Counted from the first letter of the stretch, positions 17,637 to 27,668 are shown. The stretch: DNA of 64,000 nucleotides from Ancylobacter lacus (GCF_018390635.1 NZ_JAHBGE010000078.1:1-64000); one strand, 5' to 3'. Notes: generated by a model from the sequence alone, not told the origin. Numbers and translations are program-made.

Positions 17637-19370
17637 ATGCCTCGCGATGCCTATTCGGATCGTGCGCGCCTGGCGTTGTTCGTCACCGAGGCCGGGTGGC
17701 GGACGGTGCGCACGCACGCCATGGCGCAGCCGGCCCGGCCGTGGCGCATGGCGACCATTCCCGTGCCCGGCCGCCTCGTGCTGGCGCCGCAGGACCTGCG
17801 CACCGGCGACGCCACCCGCGCCGGCGACATCTATTCCGGCCGCTTCGCCTTCGCCGGCAAGGTGGTGAACACCGGCGGCCTCTCCCCCTTCGAGGTGGAG
17901 CCGCCGTCGCGGGAATGGGCGGAGGAGCTGATGGGCTTCGGCTGGCTGCGCCACCTGCGCGCCGCCGAGACCGCGATCGCCCGCGCCAATGCCCGCGCGC
18001 TGGTAAGCGACTGGATGACGCTGCGGGCCCATCGCCAGCCCGGGGCGCGGACGCCGGAGGTCTGTGCCCGCCGCATCATCAGCTGGCTCAGCCAGGCCCA
18101 GCTCATCCTGCAGGAGGCCGACCAGGCCTTCTTCCGCCGGGTGGTGCAGTCGCTCACCGCCCAGGTGCGCCACCTGCGCAGCCTGGAGTTCAGCATACGC
18201 GACGGCTATCCCCGGCTGCTGGCGGCGATGGCGCTGTGCTTCGCCGGGCTGTGCATGGCCGATCAGTCGCGCCTGCTGCGCATCGCCCAGCGCCGGGTGG
18301 TGGAGGAGCTGGAGCGGCAGATCCTGCCCGATGGCGGCCATGTCAGCCGCAATCCCGGCCTGCTGGTGGAGATCCTGCTGGACCTGCTGCCGCTCCGGCA
18401 GGCCTTCCACGCCCGCAACCTGCCGCCGCCGGCGCCGCTGATGAACGCCATCGACCGCATGATGCCGATGCTGCGCTTCTTCCGCCATGGCGACGGCGCC
18501 TTCGCCCTGTTCAACGGCATGGGCCCGACGCCGGGCGATTCGCTCGCCACCGTGCTCGCCTATGACGACGCCCGCGGCGTGCCGGTGGCCAATGCCCCGC
18601 ACTCCGGCTACCAGCGCATCGAGGCGGGCGGCACGGTGGTGATCGCCGACACCGGCACCCCGCCGCCCATGGCGATGAGCCATGAGGCCCATGCCGGGTG
18701 CCTGTCCTTCGAGCTGTCCTCGGGCCGCAGCCGCATCGTGCTGAACTGCGGGGTGCCCGCCGTCAGCCGGGACGCGTGGCGGCCGATGGCCCGGCGCACC
18801 GCGGCCCATTCCACCGTCACGGTCGAGGAGGTCTCCTCCTGCCGCTTCATCGCCGATGGCATGATGATGCGCCTGTGCGGCACGCCGGTGGTGGAGGGGC
18901 CGGGCGAGGTGAAGGTGGAGCGCTTCGAGCATGACGGCGCCCACATCGTGCGGGCGAGCCATGACGGCTATGTCCGGCGCTTCGGCATCCTGCACCAGCG
19001 CAGCTGGCGCCTCTCCCGCGACGGGCGCCGGCTCGACGGCGAGGACGTGCTGCGCCCGGTCGGCGGCGCGACCTTCGAGGGCGACCAGCCCGACCGCTTC
19101 GCCGTGCGCTTCCACCTGCACCACGCGGTGGCGCCGAGCCGGCTCGCCGACGGCCACACCGTGCTGCTCGCCATGCCCGGCGGGGAGAACTGGATTTTCG
19201 CCGCGCCCAACCTGCGCATCGACATCGAGGAAAGCCTGATGCTGGCGGCCAGCGGCGGCGCGCGGCGCTGCGACCAGCTGGTGATCAGCGGCCGGGTGCG
19301 GCACCTGCCCCGGCTGGTCTGGACCTTCATGCGGGCGGACGGCGGCGGGATGCCGCGCGAGAAGCGTTGA
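17637..19370 (+). CDS. Heparinase II/III family protein
   Basis: A 577-residue protein with an N-terminal alpha/alpha-toroid region and a C-terminal heparinase II/III-like beta-sandwich (from about residue 310, SGYQRIEAGGTVVIADTG). I see no signal peptide, so despite the family name it may act in the cytoplasm. The family's substrates are uronic-acid polysaccharides, but this conserved rsmB-purH neighbour has no proven role that I can cite. The start at 17637 has AGGGAACGG upstream. An open frame continues back over rsmB, but homology starts here. Confidence 0.85.
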   Translation: MPRDAYSDRARLALFVTEAGWRTVRTHAMAQPARPWRMATIPVPGRLVLAPQDLRTGDATRAGDIYSGRFAFAGKVVNTGGLSPFEVEPPSREWAEELMGFGWLRHLRAAETAIARANARALVSDWMTLRAHRQPGARTPEVCARRIISWLSQAQLILQEADQAFFRRVVQSLTAQVRHLRSLEFSIRDGYPRLLAAMALCFAGLCMADQSRLLRIAQRRVVEELERQILPDGGHVSRNPGLLVEILLDLLPLRQAFHARNLPPPAPLMNAIDRMMPMLRFFRHGDGAFALFNGMGPTPGDSLATVLAYDDARGVPVANAPHSGYQRIEAGGTVVIADTGTPPPMAMSHEAHAGCLSFELSSGRSRIVLNCGVPAVSRDAWRPMARRTAAHSTVTVEEVSSCRFIADGMMMRLCGTPVVEGPGEVKVERFEHDGAHIVRASHDGYVRRFGILHQRSWRLSRDGRRLDGEDVLRPVGGATFEGDQPDRFAVRFHLHHAVAPSRLADGHTVLLAMPGGENWIFAAPNLRIDIEESLMLAASGGARRCDQLVISGRVRHLPRLVWTFMRADGGGMPREKR

Positions 19371-19409
19371 CGGCGCAAGGCTGCCCCGGGGCCGGCGCGG
19401 TTCACCTCC

Positions 19410-19435
19410 GGCTCCCTACGTGGTAGGGCGGAGCC
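19410..19435 (+). promoter_or_regulatory. Strong hairpin upstream of purH
   Basis: GGCTCCCTAC pairs with GTAGGG(CG)GAGCC across a 3-base loop, a 10-bp stem with a 2-base bulge. It lies 40 bases after the heparinase stop and 25 bases before the purH start. No T-run follows, so it is not a canonical terminator. It may be a processing or attenuation hairpin. Confidence 0.45.
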
Positions 19436-19460
19436 TCTCGCCACCAGCCAGCGTGCCGCC

Positions 19461-21050
19461 ATGAGCTCCGACGTCCGTTCCATCTCCCGCGCCCTGATCT
19501 CCGTCTCGGACAAGACCGGGCTGGTGCCCTTCGCCACCCGGCTCGCCGCCCGCGGGGTCGAGCTGGTTTCCACCGGCGGCACCCGCAAGGCGCTGGCCGA
19601 GGCCGGGCTGCCGGTGCTCGACGTCGCCGACGTCACCGGCTTTCCCGAGATGATGGACGGCCGGGTGAAGACGCTGCACCCGGCGGTGCATGGCGGCATC
19701 CTGGCGGTCCGCTCGGACGGCGCCCATCAGGCGGCGATGGCCGAGCACGGCATCGCGCCGATCGATCTGGTGGTGGTCAGCCTCTACCCGTTCGAGGCCA
19801 CCGTGGCGGCCGGCGCCGATTTCGACGCCTGCATCGAGAACATCGACATTGGCGGCCCGGCGATGATCCGCGCCGCCGCCAAGAACCATGGCGATGTCGC
19901 CATCGTGGTCGATCCGGCCGATTACGCCGCGGTGCTGGAGGAGTTCGAGACGAAAGGCGGCACCACGCTCGCCACCCGCCGCCGGCTGGCGCAGGCGGCC
20001 TATGCCCGCACCGCGGCCTATGACGCGGCGATCTCCACCTGGTTCGCGGGCGTCAACGGCCAGTTCGCGCCGCCGCGGCGGGCCTTTGCCGGCGCGCTGG
20101 CCGAGACCCTGCGCTATGGCGAGAATCCCCACCAGCACGCCGCCTTCTATGTCGGCGGCGCGGCCCGGCCCGGCGTCGCCACGGCGCGGCAGCTCCAGGG
20201 CAAGGCGCTGTCCTACAACAACCTCAACGACACCGACGCCGCCTTCGAGGCGGTGGCCGAGTTCGACCCGACCCGCACCGCGGCGGTGGTGATCGTGAAG
20301 CACGCCAACCCCTGCGGCGTCGCCGAGGGGGCTTCGCTGGAAGAGGCCTACCGCAAGGCGCTGGCCTGTGACCCGACCTCGGCCTTCGGCGGCATCGTCG
20401 CCCTGAACCGCACCCTCGACGCCGAGGCCGCGCGGGCCATCGTCGAGATCTTCACCGAGGTGATCGTCGCCCCGGCCGCCACCGAGGAGGCGATCGCCCT
20501 CGTCGGCGCCAAGAAGAACCTGCGCCTGCTGGTCACCGGCGCCCTGCCGGACCCGCGCGCCGGCGGACTCACCGTGAAGTCGCTGGCCGGCGGCCTGCTG
20601 GTGCAGGGCCGCGACAATGCGGTGGTCGACGACATGGAGCTGAAGGTCGTGACCCGCCGCGCCCCCAGCGCCGCCGAGCTCGCCGACCTCGCCTTCGCCT
20701 TCCGCGTCGCCAAGCACGTGAAGTCGAACGCCATCGTCTACGCCCGGGACCTCGCCACGGTCGGCATCGGCGCGGGCCAGATGAGCCGGGTCGATTCGGC
20801 CCGCATCGCGGCGCTGAAGGCCGGCGAGGCGGCGGCCGCCGCCGGCCTCGCCGAGCCGCTGACGCGCGGCTGCGTGGTCGCCTCCGATGCCTTCTTCCCC
20901 TTCGCCGACGGGCTGCTGACGGCGATCGAGGCCGGCGCGACCGCGGTGATCCAGCCGGGCGGCTCGATCCGCGACGCCGATGTCATCGCCGCCGCCGACG
21001 AGGCCGGGGTCGCCATGGTGTTCACCGGCATCCGCCACTTCCGCCACTGA
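19461..21050 (+). CDS. purH: Bifunctional AICAR transformylase / IMP cyclohydrolase
   Basis: A 529-residue enzyme for the last two steps of de novo IMP synthesis. The N-terminal methylglyoxal-synthase-like cyclohydrolase domain spans about 1-150 ([31 protein letters not shown]). The C-terminal AICAR transformylase has RYGENPHQ and the KHANPCGVA active-site segment and ends in FTGIRHFRH, so both ends are intact. It follows the heparinase-like gene by 90 bases with a hairpin between them. Confidence 0.96.
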   Translation: MSSDVRSISRALISVSDKTGLVPFATRLAARGVELVSTGGTRKALAEAGLPVLDVADVTGFPEMMDGRVKTLHPAVHGGILAVRSDGAHQAAMAEHGIAPIDLVVVSLYPFEATVAAGADFDACIENIDIGGPAMIRAAAKNHGDVAIVVDPADYAAVLEEFETKGGTTLATRRRLAQAAYARTAAYDAAISTWFAGVNGQFAPPRRAFAGALAETLRYGENPHQHAAFYVGGAARPGVATARQLQGKALSYNNLNDTDAAFEAVAEFDPTRTAAVVIVKHANPCGVAEGASLEEAYRKALACDPTSAFGGIVALNRTLDAEAARAIVEIFTEVIVAPAATEEAIALVGAKKNLRLLVTGALPDPRAGGLTVKSLAGGLLVQGRDNAVVDDMELKVVTRRAPSAAELADLAFAFRVAKHVKSNAIVYARDLATVGIGAGQMSRVDSARIAALKAGEAAAAAGLAEPLTRGCVVASDAFFPFADGLLTAIEAGATAVIQPGGSIRDADVIAAADEAGVAMVFTGIRHFRH

Positions 21051-21067
21051 GGCGGCCGATACACAAA

Positions 21068-21087
21068 AGGCGGGCCGGAGCCCGCCT
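21068..21087 (-). terminator. Terminator between convergent purH and ompW-like genes
   Basis: AGGCGGGC-cgga-GCCCGCCT hairpin. On the minus strand the stem is followed by TTTTG, giving a proper intrinsic terminator for the ompW-like gene. For purH the same stem lacks a T-run but may help stop transcription. Confidence 0.75.
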
Positions 21088-21172
21088 CATCTGCCTTCGG
21101 AAAAAGTGACGGGAGCCGCGCCCCCCGCGCAGGCTCCCGTCCGCCCCGCCCCAGGGGAGCTCTGAACCGGTC

Positions 21173-21868
21173 TCAGAACCGGTAGGTGATGCCGAGGCCG
21201 ACGATCCACGGGTTGAGGTCGGCGGTGCCGGTGAGCGGCGAGCCGGCGACGGTGACGTCGAAACTGGGCTGGAGGAAGAGCTTCTTCACATCCACGTTGA
21301 GGCCCCAGTGGGCGTCGAACATGTAGTCGAAGCCGGCCTGCAGCGCGAAGCCCCAGGCGTCCTTCACGTCGAGCGAATCGGCCGAATCCGCCTTGGTGTC
21401 GAAGAAGACGGTGTAGTTGACGCCCGCGCCGACATAGGGCTTGAACGCGCCGAAATCGGTGAAATGGTACTGCAGCGTCAGGGTCGGCGGCAGCAGCCAG
21501 GTCGAGCCGATGGTGCCGAGGCCGGCGATGCTGCCAGAGCCGTCGATGTCGTGCTTGGTGACGCCGAGGATCAGTTCGGCCGCCCAGTTCTGGGTGAAGT
21601 AGTAGGTGATGTCGAGTTCCGGCACGATGGAGTCGGAATACTTCAGGTCCGAGCCGGGCACCCCGTTCACCGAACCCTTGTCCTCGGGCAGCACGCCGAG
21701 CACGCGCACGCGGATCTGCCACGGGCTCGGCTCGATGACGGGGGCTTCCGGCGCCTTCACCACCTTCGGAGCCGGGGCGGAGACATCCGCCGCCAGCGCC
21801 GGGCCTGCCCCGTAAAGACCCGCCAGCACCAGGGCGACCGCCCCCATTCCCGCCTTCAACGTCGACAT
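21173..21868 (-). CDS. ompW: OmpW-family outer membrane beta-barrel protein
   Basis: A 231-residue precursor. The signal peptide ends around AGPALAA (residue 27). The mature N-terminus, WQIRVRVLGVLPEDKGSVNG, is the OmpW hallmark. Alternating amphipathic strands follow, and the protein ends in ITYRF with the terminal Phe needed for BAM insertion. OmpW proteins form small eight-stranded barrels taking up hydrophobic compounds and are often induced by low oxygen. A perfect FNR/FixK-type site lies 86 bases upstream of its start, supporting oxygen control. An intrinsic terminator follows the gene. Confidence 0.87.
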   Translation of the reverse strand: MSTLKAGMGAVALVLAGLYGAGPALAADVSAPAPKVVKAPEAPVIEPSPWQIRVRVLGVLPEDKGSVNGVPGSDLKYSDSIVPELDITYYFTQNWAAELILGVTKHDIDGSGSIAGLGTIGSTWLLPPTLTLQYHFTDFGAFKPYVGAGVNYTVFFDTKADSADSLDVKDAWGFALQAGFDYMFDAHWGLNVDVKKLFLQPSFDVTVAGSPLTGTADLNPWIVGLGITYRF

Positions 21869-22069
21869 TGGCCCCAATCCCTTGATATGCCCCAAGACCG
21901 CCCGGTTTCCGCGGTCGTTGGTGCATTGGTGCAAGGCCGGCACCAGCATGTACTTGATTGTAATCAAGGCCGGCATCGTTACGTCACGGATGTGGCGTAG
22001 AGGCAACAGCCCAAAAGCCGGCTCCAGGCCGGCAGCAGCCGGGGCGATCATCCCGGCGGGAGGAATCAC
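21869..22069. other. Divergent ompW-like / gdhB intergenic region
   Basis: A 201-base divergent region holding both promoters and the anaerobox at 21954-21967. If FNR/FixK acts from -41.5 for the leftward gene, the start would fall near 21919, with CACCAA as a weak -10. No strong promoter was recognised for gdhB. Confidence 0.5.
21954..21967. promoter_or_regulatory. FNR/FixK-type anaerobox
   Basis: TTGAT-TGTA-ATCAA is an exact match to the FNR/FixK consensus TTGAT-N4-ATCAA. It is symmetric and extends to CTTGATT/AATCAAG. It lies 86 bases from the ompW-like start and 102 from the gdhB start, so it could serve either. OmpW regulation elsewhere favours the former. Confidence 0.8.
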
Positions 22070-25000
22070 ATGGGCCTCGAAGGTTTCCTCGCGATCGAGG
22101 ACGAACGGGCGGCGCGCGCGCTGATCGACCAGGCCGACCTCATCCTGTCGGCGGCCGATCCCGAGATGCCGGCGAAGTTCGCCGCCCGGCTGTTCGGCCG
22201 CGCCGCCGCGGAGGACCTGCGGCTCTATGCGCCGCACGAGCTTGCGGCGCTCGCCCGCGCCGCCTGGGCGCATCTGCGTCACCGCCCCGGTCCCGGCCCG
22301 GACATCCGGCTGGAGCTGCCGGAGCGGGCGGAAAGCGGCACCCGGCTCGCCGAGGTGATGGTCGTCGAGATCCTGAACGACGACATGCCCTTCCTGCTCG
22401 ATTCGGTGATGGCCGCGCTCACCGCGCTCGGCCTGTCCGCGAGCCTCGTGGTCCATCCCATCCTCGCCCTGGAGCGCAGCCCCGGCGGCGCCCTGCTGGG
22501 CCTTGCCGAGGGTCCGGCCGGCGATCCCCGCATCACCCGCGAAAGCCTCATCCATGTCCATGTCCCCCGGGTCGGCGAACCGGAGCGGCGCGCGGCGGTG
22601 GTGGCGGAGCTCGTCGCCGTCCTCGCCGAGGTGCGCGCCGCGGTGCAGGGCTGGCGGCCGATGCAGGCCGCGGTCGGCGCGGCGCTGGAAAACCTGCGCG
22701 GCGCCCCCGCCTCGGTTCCGCCGGACGAGCTGAAGGAGGCGACGGCCTTCCTCGAATGGCTGCTTTCGGGCAATTTCACCTTTCTCGGCTGCCGCGCCTA
22801 TGACGTCGACCCCGAAGCGGCGGCCGGCTCGCCGCTTTTCGTGCGCCGGATGGGCGATGCGCTCGGCCTGCTCGCCAACCCCGAGCTGAGGCTGTTCCGC
22901 CGCCCGGCCGATCCGGTGGCGGTGAGCGCCGACCTCGCCCAGGTGCTGGCCGATCCCGCGCCGCTCTTCGTCACCAAGTCGCAGGCGGTCTCGCGGGTGC
23001 ACCGCCGGGCCGCGATGGATGTGGTGGTGGTGAAGCGCTACGACGCCGCCGGCCGCCCGGTGGGCGGGCTCGCCATCGCCGGCCTGTTCACCGTCACCGC
23101 CTATGCCGGCTCGGTGCGGCTGATGCCGCTGCTGCGGCGCAAGGTGGCGGCGGTGCTCGCCCGCGCCGGCTTCGCGCCGGAAAGCCATTCGGGCCGGGCG
23201 CTGGTGAAGGTGCTGGAGAGCTACCCGCGCGACGACCTGTTCCAGATCGATGTCGAGCTGCTCTACCGCTTCGCCATCGCCACGCTGCAGCTCGACGAGC
23301 ATCCCCGGGTGCGGGTGCTGGCCTGGCGCGAGCGGTTCGACCGCTTCGTCTCGGTGCTGGTCTATGTCCCGCGCGACCGCTACGACAGCGATGTGCGCGA
23401 GCGCATCGGCGCCTTCCTGGCGGAAAGCTTCGGCGGCGCGGTGCTGAGCTCTCGTCCGCTCTTCATGGACGGGCCGCTGACCCGGGTGCATTTCATCGTC
23501 GAGCGGCAGCTCGGCGAGATTCCGCGGGTCGACCAGCCGGCCCTCGAGGCCCGGGTCTCCGCCATCATCCGCACCTGGGACGACGGGCTGGTGAGCGCCA
23601 TCGGCCTCGTCCATGCTCCCGAGCCGGCGGCACGGCTGGTCGCGCGCTACGGCGCCGCCTTTCCGGCCGGCTATCAGGCCGCCTATGCGCCCGAGGATGC
23701 GCTGGCCGATCTCGGCATGATGGAGCGGCTCGGCGAGGACCGCCCCGTCGCGGTCGACTTCCGGCCGTGGCTCGACCCGACGCGGGTGGCGCTGAAGGTG
23801 CTGAGCTTCGGCGCCCCGCGCCCGCTCTCCGAGCGGGTCCCCCAGCTCGAGGCGATGGGCTTCGTGGTGGTGGACGAGCGCACCTTCACCATCAGCCCGC
23901 ACGAGCGCACCCCGGTCTATGTCCACGACATGGTGCTGGCGCGCCGCGGCGGCGGCGAGATTCCGCTCGACGTGCTGAAGTCGCGGCTGGTGGCGTGCCT
24001 CATGGCGGTGCTGCGCGGCGCGGCGGAGAGCGACGGCTTCAACGCGCTGGTGCTGAACGCCCGGCTCGGCTGGCGCGACATCGCGCTGGTGCGCACGCTG
24101 GCGCGCTACCTCCGGCAGGTCGGCGTGCCGTTCAGCCAGGACTATCTGTGGGCGACGCTGAACGCCCACCCCCACCTCGCCGAGCGGCTGGTGGCGCTGT
24201 TCCACGCCCGCTTCGACATCGGCGCCGATGGCGGGCGCGAGGACCGGGAGCGGGCGATCCGCGCCGAAATCGAGACCGCGCTGGCCGATGTGCAGAGCCT
24301 CGACGAGGACCGCATCCTGCGCCGCTTCGCCAATCTCCTGGAAGCGGCGGTGCGGACGAATTTCTACCAGGTCGGCCGCGACGGCCAGCCCAAGACGGCC
24401 ATCGCGGTGAAGTTCGACAGCCACCGGGTGGACGAGCTGCCGCTGCCCCGCCCGCTGTTCGAGATCTTCGTCTATGCCCCCCGGGTGGAGGGCATCCATC
24501 TGCGCTTCGGCCGGGTGGCGCGCGGCGGGCTGCGCTGGTCGGACCGGCCGCAGGATTTCCGCACCGAGGTGCTGGGCCTCGTCAAGGCGCAGCAGGTGAA
24601 GAACGCCGTCATCGTGCCGGTGGGCGCCAAGGGCGGCTTCGTGCCCAAGCAGCTTCCCGCCGGGCCGCGCGACGCGATCCAGGCCGAGGGGGTGGAAGCC
24701 TACAAGCTGTTCGTCTCCAGCCTGCTCGACCTCACCGACACGCTGGATGCCGGCACGGTGGTGCATCCCGACAATGTGGTGCGCCACGACGCCGACGATC
24801 CCTATCTCGTCGTCGCCGCCGACAAGGGCACCGCCACCTTCTCCGACATCGCCAACGGGCTGTCGATCGAGCGCGGCTTCTGGCTGGGCGACGCCTTCGC
24901 CTCCGGCGGCTCGGTCGGCTACGACCACAAGGCCATGGGCATCACCGCCCGCGGCGCGTGGGAGGCGGTGCGGCGGCACTTCCGCGAGATGAATGTCGAC

Positions 25001-26914
25001 ATCCGCACCACGCCCTTCACCGTGGCCGGCGTCGGCGACATGTCCGGCGACGTGTTCGGCAACGGCATGATGCTGGAGAACACCATCCGTCTGGTCGCCG
25101 CCTTCGACCACCGCGACATCTTCCTCGACCCGACGCCCGATCCGGTCGCCTCGCTGGCGGAGCGGCGCCGCCTCTTCGCCCTGCCGCGCTCGAGCTGGCA
25201 GGACTACGACAAGGCCCTGATCTCCGCCGGCGGCGGGGTGTTCTCCCGCAGCGCCAAGAGCATTCCGCTCTCCCCGCAGGTGCGGGCGGCGCTGGGGCTC
25301 GACCGGCCGGCGGCGTCTCCCGCCGAGGTGATGAGCGCCATCCTGCGGGCGCCGGTGGACCTGCTCTGGTTCGGCGGCATCGGCACCTATATCCGGGCCT
25401 CGGCGGAGACCGACGCCCAGGCCGGCGATCGCGCCAATGACGCCATCCGCGTCACCGCCGCCGAGCTGCGCGCCAGGGTGGTGGGGGAGGGCGCCAATCT
25501 CGGCGTCACCCAGCGCGCCCGCATCGAGGCGGCGAAGCGCGGCGTGCGGCTGAACTCGGACGCCATCGACAATTCCGCCGGGGTGAACACCTCCGACGTC
25601 GAGGTCAACATCAAGATCGCCATCGGTCCGGCCTATCGCGACGGCCGGCTGGACGACCCCTCCCGGCGCAGCCTGCTGGCGGGCATGACCGACGACGTCG
25701 CTCGCCTCGTGCTTCGCAACAACTACCTGCAGACCCTCGCGCTCTCGCTGGCCGAGCGGCGGGCGCTGGAGGATCTCGGCTTCCACCAGCGGCTGATGCA
25801 GTGGCTGGAGGGCCGCGGCCTGCTCGACCGCGCGGTGGAATATCTGCCCGGCGACGCCGAGATCGCCGAGCGGCGGGGCCGCGGCGAGGGGCTCACCCGG
25901 CCGGAGCTGGCGGTGCTGCTGGCCTATGCCAAGCTCACCGCCCATGCCGACCTGCTGGAAACCGGCGTGCCGGACGACCCCTATCTCTCGCGCGAGCTGA
26001 CGGCCTATTTCCCGGCCGAGCTGCGCGAGCGCTTCGCCGACGACATCGAGCAGCACCGGCTGCGGCGCGACATCATCGCGACCCAGCTCTCCAACGCCAT
26101 GATCAACCATGGCGGCCCGGCCTTCATGACCCGCCTCGCCGACGAGACCGGCGCCGATGCCGCCGCCATCGCCAAGGCCTTCGCCGCCACCCATGACGGC
26201 TTCGAGGTCGCCGCGCTGAATCGCGCCATCGACGCGCTCGACGGGCGCGTGCCCGGCGCGGTCCAGCTCGATCTCTACGCCACGGTGCAGGGCGTGCTGC
26301 TCGACCGCACCGTGTGGTTCCTGCGCAATGTCGACCTCACCGGCAGCCTCGGCGATCTCGTGGCCCACTACGCCGCCGGCGTCGCGCCGGTGGTGGAGGT
26401 GCTGCACGGGGTGGTGCGCGACCTGCTGCCGGAGGAGACCCGCACCCGCTACGACGCCCGCATCGCCAACTGGACCGCCGCCGGGGTGCCGGAGGAGCTG
26501 GCCCGCCGCGTCGCCCAGCTCCCGGCGGCGGAGAACTCGACCGACATCGTGATGATCGCCGACCGCACCGGGGCGGCCATCGCCGATGTCGCCGCGACCT
26601 TCTTCGCGGTGGCGCTGCATTTCCGGCTCGACCGCATCCTCGAGCCGGCGCGCACCCTGCCGGTGCCGGATTATTACGACCGGCTGGCGCTGGAGCGGGC
26701 GCTGGCGGCGTTCGAGATCGCGGTGCGGCGGCTGACGGGCGAGGTGCTGGCGACCCATGGCCCCGGCGCCGCGGGCGTCGCCGCCTGGGCGCAGAGCCGG
26801 CGCCACGAGGTGGAGCGCACCCGCGCCGCCGTTCACGACATTGCCGGGCTCGGCCTCTCCGTCTCCAAGCTCTCGGTGGCGGCGAGCCTGATCGGCGATC
26901 TGGTGAAGGGGTAA
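22070..26914 (+). CDS. gdhB: Large NAD-specific glutamate dehydrogenase (GDH-180 class)
   Basis: A 1614-residue protein of the very large Bac_GDH family, which oxidises glutamate to 2-oxoglutarate and ammonia with NAD. Residues about 1-700 are regulatory ACT-like regions. The catalytic core lies near residues 815-865 (GGLRWSDRPQDFRTEVLGLV, then VPVGAKGGFVPKQ with the catalytic-type Lys residues). It is followed by the nucleotide-binding segment and a long helical tail. Length is normal for the class. GGAGG lies nine bases upstream of the ATG. It stands alone between a divergent porin and a convergent EAL gene. Confidence 0.95.
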   Translation: MGLEGFLAIEDERAARALIDQADLILSAADPEMPAKFAARLFGRAAAEDLRLYAPHELAALARAAWAHLRHRPGPGPDIRLELPERAESGTRLAEVMVVEILNDDMPFLLDSVMAALTALGLSASLVVHPILALERSPGGALLGLAEGPAGDPRITRESLIHVHVPRVGEPERRAAVVAELVAVLAEVRAAVQGWRPMQAAVGAALENLRGAPASVPPDELKEATAFLEWLLSGNFTFLGCRAYDVDPEAAAGSPLFVRRMGDALGLLANPELRLFRRPADPVAVSADLAQVLADPAPLFVTKSQAVSRVHRRAAMDVVVVKRYDAAGRPVGGLAIAGLFTVTAYAGSVRLMPLLRRKVAAVLARAGFAPESHSGRALVKVLESYPRDDLFQIDVELLYRFAIATLQLDEHPRVRVLAWRERFDRFVSVLVYVPRDRYDSDVRERIGAFLAESFGGAVLSSRPLFMDGPLTRVHFIVERQLGEIPRVDQPALEARVSAIIRTWDDGLVSAIGLVHAPEPAARLVARYGAAFPAGYQAAYAPEDALADLGMMERLGEDRPVAVDFRPWLDPTRVALKVLSFGAPRPLSERVPQLEAMGFVVVDERTFTISPHERTPVYVHDMVLARRGGGEIPLDVLKSRLVACLMAVLRGAAESDGFNALVLNARLGWRDIALVRTLARYLRQVGVPFSQDYLWATLNAHPHLAERLVALFHARFDIGADGGREDRERAIRAEIETALADVQSLDEDRILRRFANLLEAAVRTNFYQVGRDGQPKTAIAVKFDSHRVDELPLPRPLFEIFVYAPRVEGIHLRFGRVARGGLRWSDRPQDFRTEVLGLVKAQQVKNAVIVPVGAKGGFVPKQLPAGPRDAIQAEGVEAYKLFVSSLLDLTDTLDAGTVVHPDNVVRHDADDPYLVVAADKGTATFSDIANGLSIERGFWLGDAFASGGSVGYDHKAMGITARGAWEAVRRHFREMNVDIRTTPFTVAGVGDMSGDVFGNGMMLENTIRLVAAFDHRDIFLDPTPDPVASLAERRRLFALPRSSWQDYDKALISAGGGVFSRSAKSIPLSPQVRAALGLDRPAASPAEVMSAILRAPVDLLWFGGIGTYIRASAETDAQAGDRANDAIRVTAAELRARVVGEGANLGVTQRARIEAAKRGVRLNSDAIDNSAGVNTSDVEVNIKIAIGPAYRDGRLDDPSRRSLLAGMTDDVARLVLRNNYLQTLALSLAERRALEDLGFHQRLMQWLEGRGLLDRAVEYLPGDAEIAERRGRGEGLTRPELAVLLAYAKLTAHADLLETGVPDDPYLSRELTAYFPAELRERFADDIEQHRLRRDIIATQLSNAMINHGGPAFMTRLADETGADAAAIAKAFAATHDGFEVAALNRAIDALDGRVPGAVQLDLYATVQGVLLDRTVWFLRNVDLTGSLGDLVAHYAAGVAPVVEVLHGVVRDLLPEETRTRYDARIANWTAAGVPEELARRVAQLPAAENSTDIVMIADRTGAAIADVAATFFAVALHFRLDRILEPARTLPVPDYYDRLALERALAAFEIAVRRLTGEVLATHGPGAAGVAAWAQSRRHEVERTRAAVHDIAGLGLSVSKLSVAASLIGDLVKG

Positions 26915-26918
26915 GGGC

Positions 26919-27668
26919 TCAGGCCTGCGGCGGCACGGTCACCGCGTGGGGTGGCCGCGCCTGCGGCCGGCCGAAGAGATAGCCCTGCATGAGATCGACC
27001 CCCGCCTGCGCGAGGAAGCCGCACTCGCCGGCCTCCTCGACGCCTTCCGCCAGCACCCGTATGTCGAGTTCCCGCGCGAGGCCGAGGATGGCGCGCAGCA
27101 CCGCCTGCCGCCGGGGCGCCGAATCGATGCCGCGGATGATCGACATGTCCACCTTCACCATGTCCGGGCTCAGCGCGCAGAGCAGGCCGAGCCCGGCATG
27201 GCCCGCGCCGAAATCGTCGATGGCGGTGGTGAAGCCGAGCTGCCGGTAGGTGGCGATGATGCGCTCGACATGGCCGACATCGCGCATCGGCTCGTTTTCG
27301 GTGAACTCGAACACGATGCGTCGTGGGTCGAAATCCACCCGGGCGGCCGTCTCCAGCGTGGTGCGGATGCAGGCGAGGGGCTCATAGACCGCGCCGGGCT
27401 GGAAATTGAGCGTGAGGCGCGCCGGGCCGGGCGGCAGCCGCTCGACGGCGAGCTCGATCGCCTTCACCCGGCAGGCCTGATCGAAGCGATAGCGGTTCGT
27501 CTCGTCCACCCTGGCGAGCACGCTGGCCGCCGATTGGCCGTCGGTGCCGCGCACCAGCGCCTCATAGCCCCACACCCGGTCGTGACGGGTGTCGACGATC
27601 GGCTGGAAGAACATGGTGAAGTCGAAATCGAGCGGCGCTGTTTCGCAGCCCGCGCATGCCCGCCCCAT
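26919..27668 (-). CDS. EAL-domain protein, probable c-di-GMP phosphodiesterase
   Basis: A 249-residue protein consisting almost only of an EAL domain. Residues expected for activity are present: EAL in YEALVRG, Asn in LNFQPG, Glu in EFTENE, the Asp pair in DDFGAG, Lys in VKVDMS, Glu in AEGVEE and Gln in MQGYLFG. It should therefore hydrolyse c-di-GMP to pGpG. There is no membrane or sensory domain. An N-terminal CAGC pair at about residues 4-8 could bind metal or respond to redox. Start at 27668 chosen for its GAGGGAG ribosome site over the weaker ATG at 27707. Confidence 0.85.
   Translation of the reverse strand: MGRACAGCETAPLDFDFTMFFQPIVDTRHDRVWGYEALVRGTDGQSAASVLARVDETNRYRFDQACRVKAIELAVERLPPGPARLTLNFQPGAVYEPLACIRTTLETAARVDFDPRRIVFEFTENEPMRDVGHVERIIATYRQLGFTTAIDDFGAGHAGLGLLCALSPDMVKVDMSIIRGIDSAPRRQAVLRAILGLARELDIRVLAEGVEEAGECGFLAQAGVDLMQGYLFGRPQARPPHAVTVPPQA

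Noticed and set aside
21173-26836. A very long minus-strand open frame covering the gdhB region
   Set aside because: Only its last 231 codons (ompW-like) are real. The rest is antisense to gdhB and has the His/Arg/Gly-rich composition of GC-rich shadow frames.
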